Positions 34,861 through 43,048 of a stretch of 64,000 nt of DNA are shown piece by piece. The position numbers and the translations under genes were made by a program. The DNA lies in the NCBI GenBank assembly GCA_016215405.1, contig JACRJQ010000002.1, forward strand, positions 1 to 64,000, given 5' to 3'. The notes below the pieces were generated by a model. That model worked only from the letters and a program-made list of their open reading frames with translations. It ran no database searches and was not told the DNA's origin. The DNA comes from Candidatus Tayloriibacteriota bacterium. Its GTDB lineage: Bacteria; Patescibacteria; Paceibacteria; UBA9973; UBA6065. Every line of letters starts with the position of its first letter. Within the stretch, counting starts at the first letter, position 1.

Positions 34861-35325
34861 ATGAACTTCGATACCACGACCCCGTTCGGGGCAAGCTACG
34901 CCAACAGAGCGATCTACCGTCAGATGCAGGAGGATTTCGCCCTCAGTCCAGACGTCCTTTCGACCTTTATCGAGGAGAGCGCGATCCGTCACCGCGAAGA
35001 CCCGCTTACCCATGCGGCAAAGCTCCGCGCGCAGACAGCGGTGCTCTTCTCGGAGCGCCTCTATCAGGCGACGACGATCCTGCGGGGCTGGGAGACCGTC
35101 AAACCCTTCATCGAGAGCCCAGACTACGGCCTTAGCCGGTTCTTCGGACTCGACGTCATGGAGCTCGTGGAAGAGTTTCGTCGTAAATACCGCGGAGCGT
35201 CGGGAGCGGGAGACCCCGCTGACGCCGCAGGCTATATGCGCGAGGCCATCAAAGCCGTCGTCGAAGGATCGTTCGACGAGGCGATCGAGATCATCAAGGA
35301 GAAGATCCCTCCCCCAGCCGCGTGA
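34861..35325 (+). CDS. Hypothetical 154-residue protein
   Basis: A soluble, mostly helical acidic protein (SPDVLSTFIEESAIRHREDP, LRAQTAVLFSERLYQATTIL, MREAIKAVVEGSFDEAIEII). No signal, membrane helix or known motif is recognised. It starts 180 bases from the divergent gltX gene, with no clear Shine-Dalgarno or -10 box near the ATG. A good terminator follows. The codon pattern is coding-like with a GC-rich third position, so it is probably real. Confidence 0.65.
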   Translation: MNFDTTTPFGASYANRAIYRQMQEDFALSPDVLSTFIEESAIRHREDPLTHAAKLRAQTAVLFSERLYQATTILRGWETVKPFIESPDYGLSRFFGLDVMELVEEFRRKYRGASGAGDPADAAGYMREAIKAVVEGSFDEAIEIIKEKIPPPAA

Positions 35326-35347
35326 TGCTCCTTTCCCTCTATCTGCG

Positions 35348-35382
35348 ACAGCGCCCTCCTCCGAGGCGCTGTTTTATTTTTT
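35348..35382 (+). terminator. Intrinsic terminator of the 34.9 kb gene
   Basis: ACAGCGCC / GGCGCTGT stem with a 9-base loop followed by TTTATTTTTTATT. It abuts the convergent murG stop. Confidence 0.9.
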
Positions 35383-36508
35383 ATTGAGCGTGAGTGAGCG
35401 CGATCTTCAATATCTCGCGGGCGATCTTGTCCGCCGCGTCTTTGTGCGCGAACGCCTCGGCGCCCTTTCTCATGGCGTCCGCTATGCCGGGCTTCTCCAT
35501 GATCCTCTCTATCTCCGCCGAGAGCACGTGAGGCGTCAGGTTGACCTCCTCTATGACCGAGCATGCGCCTGAAGCGGCGTACGCGAACGCGTTCGAGGTC
35601 TGGTCGTGGCTTATCTCCTCAGGTATCGGGATGACGATCGACGGGATGCGCCAGAGAGCGATCTCGAATATGGTAGATCCGGCGCGCGATATGACGAGAG
35701 ACGCCGCTCCCGCCGCCATGCGCAAGGAGAACGAGTTCAGATAGGCGAACGGCTTGTACCTATCCCTGTGAAGGCTCTCGTTGAGGATGACCGCCGCGGT
35801 ATTCGCCATCTCCTCTAGATTGTCTTTGCCCGTCTGATGGATGACGCAGTACCTCTTCACGAGCTCCGGCAGCACGTCGATCAAGGCCTCGTTTATCCTC
35901 TTTGATCCCTGCGAGCCTCCGAGGATAAGGATGACGGGAACGGCTTCCTCAATCTTGAAAAATTCTCTCGTCCCCTCTTTTATCGGCTCCATGACCTCTT
36001 TTCGCACAGGGTTTCCCGTGAACGCGACCTTGCCTTTAGGAAAATATTCCGCCGCCTGCGGATACGATACGGCGATCCTTTTTGCGAACTTCGACGCCCA
36101 CAGGTTCACTCGCCCTGGGTGGGAATCCGATTCGTGGATGACGACCGGGATGCCGAGGAGCCTCGCCGCGAGAAGGACCGGGAACGAGACATAGCCGCCT
36201 TTGCCGAACACGACGTCAGGGTAGATGCGCCAAACCGTAAAAAGCGCTTTGATGACGCCTATTAGGGTCTTTATCGCGTCGGTAGCGTTGAGAAGAGAGA
36301 AATATCGGCGGACTTTTCCCGCATGGGACTTCTCGAAGATGATCCCGTTCTCGAAGAGCGCCCTTTCGTCGTATTTCGATGGCGCCATGTAATAGAGGCC
36401 CGGGTCGAGGAGCTTGTCCTCTTTGGCGATCTTTCGTATCGATTCCGCGATGGCGACGATGGGATAGAAGTGCCCTCCGGTCCCGCCTCCAGTGAGAAGG
36501 ATTTTCAT
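35381..36508 (-). CDS. murG: UDP-GlcNAc:lipid I N-acetylglucosaminyltransferase MurG
   Basis: 375 residues, GT-B fold. The N-terminal KILLTGGGTGGHFYPIVAI, the linker GIPVVIHESDSHPGRVN, ILILGGSQGSKRINEAL and the UDP-sugar site LVISRAGSTIFEIALWRIPSIVIPIP are visible. It makes lipid II on the inner membrane face. TATAAT lies 9 bases before the ATG. Upstream on the same strand are an ABC exporter and ftsW, so lipid II synthesis and its use in division are encoded close together. Confidence 0.96.
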   Translation of the reverse strand: MKILLTGGGTGGHFYPIVAIAESIRKIAKEDKLLDPGLYYMAPSKYDERALFENGIIFEKSHAGKVRRYFSLLNATDAIKTLIGVIKALFTVWRIYPDVVFGKGGYVSFPVLLAARLLGIPVVIHESDSHPGRVNLWASKFAKRIAVSYPQAAEYFPKGKVAFTGNPVRKEVMEPIKEGTREFFKIEEAVPVILILGGSQGSKRINEALIDVLPELVKRYCVIHQTGKDNLEEMANTAAVILNESLHRDRYKPFAYLNSFSLRMAAGAASLVISRAGSTIFEIALWRIPSIVIPIPEEISHDQTSNAFAYAASGACSVIEEVNLTPHVLSAEIERIMEKPGIADAMRKGAEAFAHKDAADKIAREILKIALTHAQ

Positions 36509-36590
36509 GATTAAAAGATTATATCATGGCTATTTTTTCTTTTGAGGGCTATTTTATATGGATACGTTCCCGCCCGCATTGCCCGTTTCT

Positions 36591-36716
36591 TTTTAGCCCA
36601 TCCGCATTTTCTTCGCTGCGAAACTTATCTTCGAGGGCTCGGCGGGGCATTGAAGAGAAGAAGGCCCTGGTTCGCTCCGCGAACCAGGGCCTTTCTTACC
36701 TACTCCGTCCATTTCC
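36591..36716. repeat. Composite intergenic repeat, short copy
   Basis: Left block 36591-36620 differs from 19956-19985 at two positions. Right block 36660-36716 matches 20152-20208, including the tail CTTACCTACTCCGTCCATTT. The hairpin-rich core of the 20 kb copy is absent. The stem GGCCCTGGTTCGC / GCGAACCAGGGCC acts as a likely terminator for the ABC exporter on the minus strand. Confidence 0.75.
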
Positions 36717-36745
36717 CTTGTTGAGGTTAACGGTGGCCTTAAGAC

Positions 36746-38539
36746 TTAATCATGCAACCCGATCTGAAGCTCGTAGAGCCGCCTGTATTCGCCGTCTTTA
36801 AGCTCGAGGAGCTCGCCATGCGTCCCCGATTCGACGATCCTGCCCTCTTTAAAGACGAGGATCTTGTTCGCCTTGCGGACGGTCGATAGCCTGTGGGCGA
36901 TTATGAACGTCGTACGGCCCTCCATAAGCCCTTCGAGGGATTCGGTGATTATCTTCTCGGATCCCGCATCAAGAGCCGACGTCGGCTCGTCGAGTATGAG
37001 TATCCGAGGCTTCCGGAGGATGGCGCGAGCGATAGCGACGCGCTGCTTTTGGCCGACCGAGAGTTTTACGCCCCTCTCGCCCACGAGCTGCTCCCACTTG
37101 TCGGGGAATCTCTCTATGAAATCGAGGGCGTGAGCCTTTTTCGCCGCGACATCGAGCTCGGTCTCGGTCGCCTCGAAATTGCCGTATCTTACGTTGTTCT
37201 TTATGTTGTCGTTGAAGAGGACGACCTCCTGAGGGACCACCGCTATCTGCGATCGGAGGTCCTTCAGGTTGAGCCTCTTTATATCCCGCCCGTCTATGCT
37301 CACGACGCCCTTCGTCGGAAAGTGGTAGCCCGATACGAGGTCTATGAGGGTCGACTTCCCCACGCCCGACTCGCCAACCAAAGCGACGATCTCCCCCGGC
37401 TTCACTGAGAAGGTTATGTCTTTGAGTATCGGCTTGGATTCGTCGTAATGGAACGATACGTCGTCAAACGAGATCGCGCCTTCAAGCTCTATCGGCTCTG
37501 ACCCCTTCGGCGCGTAGTCCTCCGTAGGAGTCTGGAAGATCTTTTCGGTCTCCTGGACGTTCACTATCCCGCTGTGTATGGTCTGCCAGTTCTGGGCGAT
37601 GGTCACGAACGGGCCGAAGAGCATGGCCGCATAGGTGTTAAAGGCGAGGAGCTCGCCGATCGTCATCGATCCCCCTCGGATATAGTAGATCGATATGACG
37701 AAGATCGCGAGCTGGGTCGCGAGTATGGTAAAGCGCTGATAGAGGGTAAGGTTGCTCCACACCTTGGTGAGCTTCATCCAGAACGGCAGGGCGCTCCTCA
37801 TCTGGGTCATGAGCCTGTGCTGCTCGTGCACTTCCGCGGTCGCCTGCTTTATCGCCGCCGTATTCGCGATCGCGTCGTACGCGTCGCCGAAGCCGCGCCA
37901 TATCCTCTTCCTGTACTCCTTGTGATATCCGGAAAGAGGCCGTACCCCGATGACGAGGGTAAAGAGATATATGGAGAGCCCGAAGACGAGAAGCCCTGCG
38001 AGGACGGGGTTCATGGCGAAGGTGATGACGAGTGCGATCACGATCGAAAGGAGCTGCGGCCCTAGGTTTATGACGATCCTTCCCGCGATCACCTCGAGAG
38101 AGTGCGCGGCTGTATTTATCTTGTCGCCTATCTCGCCTACCTTGTGCTGCTTGTGGAAGGAGAGCGGCAGCTCGAGCAAGAATCCGAATCCCTTTATGAG
38201 GTAATCGACCCAGATCCTATTCGAGAGGAATTCGCTAAGGATGCTTATCCTCCAGTCGAGCAGATATGTGACGAATTGGACGAGGGCCCAGATGGCGAGG
38301 ATCGCCGCGAACAGCGGCACCGCGAATCCAAAGACGTCCGCCGAGGAGAGGTCAGTGATCGAGTCGAAGAACCTTCCAGCTATGTAAGGTATGGCCCCGT
38401 TCCCTACCGCGGAGAACGTTCCCATAAAGATGAGGGCGAGGATCTGCTTCCTGTATTGGCCCAGATACGAAAGGAGCACCTTGAATCCGGTGTAGAGGCC
38501 CTCTCTCGTTATCTTGTCTTCGGCGGTTTCGTTATTCAT
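36746..38539 (-). CDS. ABC exporter, fused permease and ATPase
   Basis: 597 residues: a six-helix ABC transmembrane domain (residues 20-330), then an ATPase with Walker A VGESGVGKSTLIDL, the Q-loop, signature LSVGQKQRVAIARAI, Walker B ILILDEPTSALD and the H-loop IAHRLSTV. This is the MsbA/multidrug class of half-transporters, working as a dimer to export lipids, peptides or drugs. The substrate is unknown. TATCCT lies 9 bases before the ATG, close to the ftsW stop. Its place between ftsW and murG hints at an envelope substrate, but this is only contextual. Confidence 0.93.
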   Translation of the reverse strand: MNNETAEDKITREGLYTGFKVLLSYLGQYRKQILALIFMGTFSAVGNGAIPYIAGRFFDSITDLSSADVFGFAVPLFAAILAIWALVQFVTYLLDWRISILSEFLSNRIWVDYLIKGFGFLLELPLSFHKQHKVGEIGDKINTAAHSLEVIAGRIVINLGPQLLSIVIALVITFAMNPVLAGLLVFGLSIYLFTLVIGVRPLSGYHKEYRKRIWRGFGDAYDAIANTAAIKQATAEVHEQHRLMTQMRSALPFWMKLTKVWSNLTLYQRFTILATQLAIFVISIYYIRGGSMTIGELLAFNTYAAMLFGPFVTIAQNWQTIHSGIVNVQETEKIFQTPTEDYAPKGSEPIELEGAISFDDVSFHYDESKPILKDITFSVKPGEIVALVGESGVGKSTLIDLVSGYHFPTKGVVSIDGRDIKRLNLKDLRSQIAVVPQEVVLFNDNIKNNVRYGNFEATETELDVAAKKAHALDFIERFPDKWEQLVGERGVKLSVGQKQRVAIARAILRKPRILILDEPTSALDAGSEKIITESLEGLMEGRTTFIIAHRLSTVRKANKILVFKEGRIVESGTHGELLELKDGEYRRLYELQIGLHD

Positions 38540-38554
38540 GGATCGATAAGGATA

Positions 38555-39664
38555 TCACATCGCCCTGCCTATCCTAGCCTTCCTGGATATGTTAAGGAGC
38601 ATGCCTGAGACCGCGAGGACGAAGAAAAGCGCGGTGCCGCCCTGCGATACGAACAGAAGAGGTATGCCCGAGAGGGGCAGCACTCCGAGCATGGCGCTTA
38701 TGTTCACGAACGATTGCGCGATGACGAAGGTCGTTATGCCCACGGCGAGAAGCCCGCTATACGCGTTCTCGGCAGCTCCTGCTATCCGCAGCGACCGCAT
38801 GGCGAAGAAGACATAGAGCGCGATAAGGGCAACGCTCCCAAAGAATCCGAATTCCTCGGCCGCGACCGCGAATATCGAATCGCCCACCGGCTCGGGGAGG
38901 TAGTTGAATTTCTGTATGGACTGGCCGAAGCCGCGGCCCGCAAGCCCGCCCGATCCTACCGCTATGAGCGACTGCTGTATCTGGTAGCCCGCGCCCTGGC
39001 TCGATGCGGAAGGGTCGAGGAAAGTCTGTATGCGCGACATCACGTAAGGCCGTGTGAACGCGAGAGCCGCGAGGCACAAGGCGCCTACGACCGCCAGGAT
39101 GGCAACGTGCTTCCACTTCCCTCCTGCAGAGACGTACATGGCGAGGAGAGACGCTCCGATTATAGCGAGCGTGTCAGTATCCGGCTGCGCGAGGAGGAGG
39201 ACCGAGACGATGACGAGCATCGCGACGAGAGGGAGAAACCCCATCTTCCATTCCGAGGCGCGCTCTCTTGCGTACGCGAGCCATGAGGCGAAATAGATGA
39301 CCGAGGCGATCTTGAGAACCTCAGAGACCTGCAGAGAGAACGAGCCGATAAGGAGCCATCGCGTCGCCCCTCCGTGAGAGAGCCCTAAACCGGGTATGAA
39401 CACCAGGACGTTAAGGACGATAGCTCCGATGAATATCCAAAAGGAGAACTTGCGCCAAAGGGCCACGTCGAGGCGCGAAAAGGCGTAAAGCGCGATGAGG
39501 CCGGGGATGAGTCCGAGATATATCTGCTTCCAGACAATAGAGCTCATATAGCCCGAGTCCCTTTCAAGGAGCCCTAAGGACGCCGAGAGGAATATCAGGA
39601 AACCGGCCCCGACGAGGAGGAGTATCGATATGAGGAGCTGTATATCCATTCGATTCTGCTTCAT
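38555..39664 (-). CDS. ftsW: SEDS-family peptidoglycan polymerase FtsW/RodA
   Basis: 369 residues with about ten membrane helices. Family motifs include LGLSHGGATRWLLIGSFSLQ, AQPDTDTLAIIGASLLAMYV (catalytic Asp), GRGFGQSIQKFNYLPEPVGD and DSIFAVAAEEFGFFGS, then PLSGIPLLFVSQGGTALF. It polymerises lipid II with a partner transpeptidase. FtsW is favoured over RodA by the murG neighbour. TATCAT lies 7 bases before the ATG and after the terminator of the upstream RNA, so ftsW has its own leaderless promoter. Confidence 0.93.
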   Translation of the reverse strand: MKQNRMDIQLLISILLLVGAGFLIFLSASLGLLERDSGYMSSIVWKQIYLGLIPGLIALYAFSRLDVALWRKFSFWIFIGAIVLNVLVFIPGLGLSHGGATRWLLIGSFSLQVSEVLKIASVIYFASWLAYARERASEWKMGFLPLVAMLVIVSVLLLAQPDTDTLAIIGASLLAMYVSAGGKWKHVAILAVVGALCLAALAFTRPYVMSRIQTFLDPSASSQGAGYQIQQSLIAVGSGGLAGRGFGQSIQKFNYLPEPVGDSIFAVAAEEFGFFGSVALIALYVFFAMRSLRIAGAAENAYSGLLAVGITTFVIAQSFVNISAMLGVLPLSGIPLLFVSQGGTALFFVLAVSGMLLNISRKARIGRAM

Positions 39665-39686
39665 GGCCTACATGATATCACGCAAA

Positions 39687-40004
39687 CAAAAAGGCCCCGG
39701 AGAATGTAATCTCGACGGGGCCCTATAGTTTGGTGGCTGACGCGAAGACCTTCCTTCGTTTCTTTGGCGTCAATCGGCGCTGTCCTGCATCGGAAGGATG
39801 CGGGAGGGCCTTACGGTCGCGGACTGAGTGCGACCGAACCAAGGGTGACTAAGAGCTTGTAACGTGCGCTCGGCCGGGGCTCTTCGGACGCTTGTCCGAG
39901 AGGCAGCGAGCTGCGACGACTCTTGAACCTGTCATGGTAATCCGCTCTGGTCGATCGAAGGGCAAACGACGGCCCTGTGCCAGCAAGCGGAACTTCAATG
40001 ACCT
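39687..40004 (-). ncRNA. Unassigned structured RNA, about 318 nt, with consensus promoter and terminator
   Basis: A consensus promoter lies just upstream and an intrinsic terminator (GGCCCCG...CGGGGCC then TTTTTG, 39687-39722) ends it. No credible protein is encoded. Many hairpins can form on the minus strand: a long multi-part arm in 39920-40000 (GTCAT, TCCGCT, CTGG and AGGGC with their complements), CTCTCGGAC/GTCCGAAGAG, GGTCGC/GCGACC, GCATC/GATGC and CGAAG/CTTCG inside GACGC/GCGTC. CCACCA occurs just before the terminator. I looked for hallmarks of RNase P RNA, tmRNA, SRP RNA and 6S RNA and did not find convincing ones. Confidence 0.7.
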
Positions 40005-40010
40005 ACCCTT

Positions 40011-40038
40011 ATTATAGCAGCTATATTTAAATTGTCAA
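40011..40038 (-). promoter_or_regulatory. Consensus sigma70-type promoter of the structured RNA
   Basis: Minus-strand TTGACA (40038-40033) and TATAAT (40016-40011) with a 16-base AT-rich spacer. It is one of the two strongest promoters in the window. Confidence 0.85.
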
Positions 40039-40143
40039 CCTCTCCCGCGCTCAGAACTATCCCTTCCGTACAACGGCTAAACGAGGCCTTTTTCAGTAAA
40101 TGTTATGATTGCCTCATGGAAAAGAAATTTAAAAAGCTTCTCG

Positions 40144-40974
40144 TTAGAGCTGTTTTGGCGGATCAATTCGTCCGAGCAAAGCGCGTAACTGGTCGGGCTG
40201 AGGTACATTCTTCCGATTATAGCGGTACACGAACTCGTCGACATAAGACTGGAGGTGCTTCTTCGAAACGGAGTGGTGGGTCCCGTGCAAAGAACGCTTA
40301 AGCTGACCCCAAAAGTTCTCGATTGTATTGGTGTACACATCACCGAGCACATATTGCTTCTGTGAGTGGTTAATCGTCTGCTTCTTGTACCCCCTGACGA
40401 CGTTATATATCGCCGCGTCGTCAGTCACGAGAATTGAACCTTTTCTTATGTACTTCTGGAGAAACGGAATGATCTCGTACTCGTCTCTCCGGCTGATCAC
40501 CTTTCCTCTGAGCTGACCTCCGCGTTGCACCACTCCGACTATGGGAGCTTTGTCCTTGAAATACGAACCCGACCTCCTCGGCCGGCGGCCTCCGATATAG
40601 GCCTCGTCTGCCTCGACTACTCCAGAGAGTTTGATGTCACCTTCCTTCATGAGCCCCCTGATTGCCTTAGCCATCCTCCAAGCAGTCTTGTAGGTGACTC
40701 CGAGCTGTCTCTCTAGCTCTTTTGCAGCAACGCCGTTCTTAGATTGGGAGAAGAGATAGATGGCGTAGAACCACTTCATTAGAGAAGTGCTCGATCTCTC
40801 GAATATCGTGCCTTTGAGCGGGTAAATGTGTCGCCTATCTTGAGTAGTATAGGCTTTCCGTCCTTTTATCCTTCTGAGCTCCTGATTTGGAAACCGTATC
40901 CTTACTATGTATTCCAGACATGAATCCTCGTTAGGGAATTCCTTCTGGAAATCCTCGAAGGAATACTTTTTCAA
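40144..40974 (-). CDS. IS1595-family (ISXO2-like) transposase
   Basis: 276 residues. The zinc-ribbon N-terminus common in this family is reduced (EDSCLEYIVRIRFPNQELRR). An HTH-like segment ELERQLGVTYKTAWRMAKAI follows, then the DDE/DDN-type catalytic core with VVEADEAYIGGR, SILVTDDAAIYN and TNTIENFWGQLKRSLHGTHH, and the family end HLQSYVDEFVYRYNRK. It is intact and likely functional. The start is a TTG, with TTGACA and TAGTCT upstream (8 bases from the TTG). I searched the flanks by eye for terminal inverted repeats and did not find clear ones. Base composition is more AT-rich than the neighbours. Confidence 0.9.
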   Translation of the reverse strand: MKKYSFEDFQKEFPNEDSCLEYIVRIRFPNQELRRIKGRKAYTTQDRRHIYPLKGTIFERSSTSLMKWFYAIYLFSQSKNGVAAKELERQLGVTYKTAWRMAKAIRGLMKEGDIKLSGVVEADEAYIGGRRPRRSGSYFKDKAPIVGVVQRGGQLRGKVISRRDEYEIIPFLQKYIRKGSILVTDDAAIYNVVRGYKKQTINHSQKQYVLGDVYTNTIENFWGQLKRSLHGTHHSVSKKHLQSYVDEFVYRYNRKNVPQPDQLRALLGRIDPPKQL

Positions 40975-41012
40975 GTATATCTAGACTAGCCCATACCCCC
41001 TCAGTGTCAAGC

Positions 41013-41187
41013 TATAATGGGAGTGGCATCCCTTGAGTAAGGATGCCCTGGAATCCTACTTCCTAAATGCCATATCCACTAAAATGGATATTTTAAACCT
41101 CATCATCGTTCTCTTGATTCTCAGAGAGGTAAGACTCTTGGCGAAATAAAGCCGATGATCGCAAGACCGCCCACAAGGCGGTTTTGC
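41013..41187 (+). other. Small transcription unit: -10 box, hairpin, 21-codon frame, terminator
   Basis: TATAAT (41013-41018) is followed by a perfect hairpin GGCATCC/GGATGCC (41025-41047), a 21-codon reading frame (41084-41149) and a terminator-like stem ACCGCC/GGCGGT with TTT (41166-41187). It lies between the transposase and the HEPN gene. The parts are individually clear. That they form one unit is inferred. Confidence 0.4.
41084..41149 (+). CDS. Possible 21-residue hydrophobic peptide
   Basis: ATG to TAA encodes MDILNLIIVLLILREVRLLAK over 21 codons: a short hydrophobic helix with a basic end, like membrane microproteins or type I toxin peptides. No Shine-Dalgarno is present. It sits beside a mobile element. 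The frame is short enough to arise by chance. Confidence 0.3.
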   Translation: MDILNLIIVLLILREVRLLAK

Positions 41188-41236
41188 TATGGTTCGAGGG
41201 TTTTGGTTGATACCTTATTACCGTCCGTAGTTATAG

Positions 41237-41992
41237 TCACGGTACCAACCTATTTATCGCTCGAATGGTTTCGTTGGAAGATTTGAGCCATTTCCTTACG
41301 TCCTCGATGACTATTTGCCTCTGCTGCCCTTGCTTTTTCTTGCCCCACAGCACGATGTCCGCCTCATGAACTATTCTATGCCTGCGACTAAACAGGGCCT
41401 TTAGTTGCACCGTTGCTTGAATCTTGCGACCGGCCTTCGTTCTAAGATTATCTTTTTTACTCTTTAGTTTTCTTTGAGTGGCAATTTTAGGCCATATTTC
41501 CGATGGTTTTTTGCCCATCATCGCAAGCGCAGTATCTATGCTTGAAATACTTTGAAAGGACAATTTATTAAACGCAGCTTGAACGTAATCAACAATTTCC
41601 GACTCGTTTGAACTACAAGCCAAATCAACAAGTCTCTTTTCTTCTTTTTTTAGCTGCTTGTAACCTTTGCCGTTGTAACCAGAACTTGCGGCCGCCTCTT
41701 TTGCTAGATTCCTAACACTCTCTGGTATCACGAAACCCCTTCCCTTGATTTGACCCCTCAAGACGTTGATTACCTTTACTTTAAAATACGCATCGATCGC
41801 AGCGACTTCGAATATCACAGCAGCTCTAAGATCATCAAACTTTTTCTTCTTTGGGCTCCGCTCATTAAGAAAGATGTCTGCTCTTTTGTGGGCCGCGTTG
41901 AATATGTCTAAAGGGGTAGAAGCCATGGATATATTAGTCATACTATGAGCTAGTTTGACTATTTTTTCAATGTCCAGTCTAAAATGCCCCAT
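41237..41992 (-). CDS. HEPN-like protein (RiboL-PSP-type), possible RNase
   Basis: 251 residues, Lys-rich and helical. Near residue 210 is FSRRHRIVHEAD, an R-x4-H motif followed by E-x-D as in HEPN ribonuclease domains of the RiboL-PSP group. The N-terminus (DIFNAAHKRADIFLNE...DLRAAVIFEVAAIDAYFKVK) also fits the helical HEPN fold. Such proteins often act as toxins, defence effectors or RNA-processing factors. No antitoxin partner is obvious, apart from the tiny peptide gene nearby. GC content is visibly lower than in the flanking genes, and a transposase lies next door, so recent transfer is likely. Confidence 0.6.
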   Translation of the reverse strand: MGHFRLDIEKIVKLAHSMTNISMASTPLDIFNAAHKRADIFLNERSPKKKKFDDLRAAVIFEVAAIDAYFKVKVINVLRGQIKGRGFVIPESVRNLAKEAAASSGYNGKGYKQLKKEEKRLVDLACSSNESEIVDYVQAAFNKLSFQSISSIDTALAMMGKKPSEIWPKIATQRKLKSKKDNLRTKAGRKIQATVQLKALFSRRHRIVHEADIVLWGKKKQGQQRQIVIEDVRKWLKSSNETIRAINRLVP

Positions 41993-42079
41993 TTCAATTT
42001 AAGGGTACAGAAACAGACTTATTCACAGGCTCAATTAAGCGGTTTTTGTACCGAGGGGATAGTTGCCCCCGCGCTTCCC

Positions 42080-43048
42080 TTATAGGGAGGCATCCAAAGG
42101 AGGCGTGGACGTGGCCGGCGTCGAGAAGAATTCGACCGTAGCGTCGACGAGCTTGTCGAGGTCTTCGAACCTTCCCTCGTACGAGGATCCGAGCACGGCT
42201 ATGATTATCGGTCGGCCGATGCCTGCGTTCCAAGCGACGACGACGTTTCCGCCAGATAGATCAGTGTATCCGGTCTTCGACGCGATGACGTTCGGTATGG
42301 TCGATATCGAGCGGTTGGTGTTCGTCGCGTCATGAGTCGCGTTGTTCGAAGAGATGTTGGTCCTGCCGTACGAAGTCGCCTCGAGGAGGTGCGGATCGGT
42401 CTTGAGGATATATTCGACGAGCTTCGCCATGTCCTTCGCGGAGCCGTAGCCGCCGGAGAGCGTCTTCGACACGTCGAGGCCTGACTGATTGAGGAAGTAG
42501 GTCTCTGTGAGGCCTATCCGCTTCGAGATCTCGTTCATCTTGCGGACGAAAGCCTCCTGGGCGCTGCCGTCCTCGGTCGTGGATGCCCTTCCCGCCTGCG
42601 ATCCGGCGACCGATGCGAGGGCTCTCATGCCGTCGTTCGAAGAGACTACGAGGCTGTAGTCGATGAGCTTGCCGAGCTTCCATTCCTCGTCGACGAGAAG
42701 GCCCGTATCGCCCTCTTCCCTTAGGTCCTCGGAAGTGATCCTTACGAGCATGTATTCCGGAATGAGCTCTTTCGCGGCCAGGGCGGACATGAGCTTCGTA
42801 AGCGACGCCAAAGGCCACTGGAGCTCTGCTTCTTTTTCGAAGAGCGCCTTGCCGGTCGAGACGTCATAGACGTAGGCGGACTTGGCCTCTATCTCCACTT
42901 GAGGGAATCTCCTCTCGGCGGACTCGGACGGCACGGAAGCGCTCTCCGTGCTAGGCGCCGTAGGCTTGACCAGCCACAAAAAGAGCGCGAGGAGTAGCGC
43001 CAAAAGACCGAGCTCTAGCCATGCCGTCGCTTTAGGATTGAGGGACAT
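42080..43048 (-). CDS. dacA: D-alanyl-D-alanine carboxypeptidase (S11 family)
   Basis: 322 residues: an N-terminal membrane anchor (LGLLALLLALFLWLV) and a penicillin-binding domain with SxxK in PLASLTKLMSALA, SxN in VVSSNDGMRALA and KTG in VIASKTGYTDLSGG. It trims the terminal D-Ala from peptidoglycan stem peptides outside the membrane. The usual C-terminal PBP5 domain is absent, so it is a short form. The gene start overlaps the scpB end by 17 bases, and no separate promoter is seen. Confidence 0.93.
   Translation of the reverse strand: MSLNPKATAWLELGLLALLLALFLWLVKPTAPSTESASVPSESAERRFPQVEIEAKSAYVYDVSTGKALFEKEAELQWPLASLTKLMSALAAKELIPEYMLVRITSEDLREEGDTGLLVDEEWKLGKLIDYSLVVSSNDGMRALASVAGSQAGRASTTEDGSAQEAFVRKMNEISKRIGLTETYFLNQSGLDVSKTLSGGYGSAKDMAKLVEYILKTDPHLLEATSYGRTNISSNNATHDATNTNRSISTIPNVIASKTGYTDLSGGNVVVAWNAGIGRPIIIAVLGSSYEGRFEDLDKLVDATVEFFSTPATSTPPLDASL

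Noticed and set aside
39687..40004. tmRNA or RNase P RNA assignment for the structured RNA
   Set aside because: CCACCA near the 3' end suggested tmRNA, but the 5' end cannot form the matching acceptor stem and no tag frame or T-arm is convincing. RNase P core sequences (GAGGAAAGUCC, ACAGAA) are absent on both strands.
40032..40301. Plus-strand frame at the transposase 3' end
   Set aside because: It covers the ncRNA promoter region and antisense of the transposase. No family resemblance.
40975..41060. Terminal inverted repeat of the IS element
   Set aside because: The right flank has TTGACACTGAGGGGGTATG on the minus strand, but no matching sequence is found on the left flank, so no IS boundaries are given.
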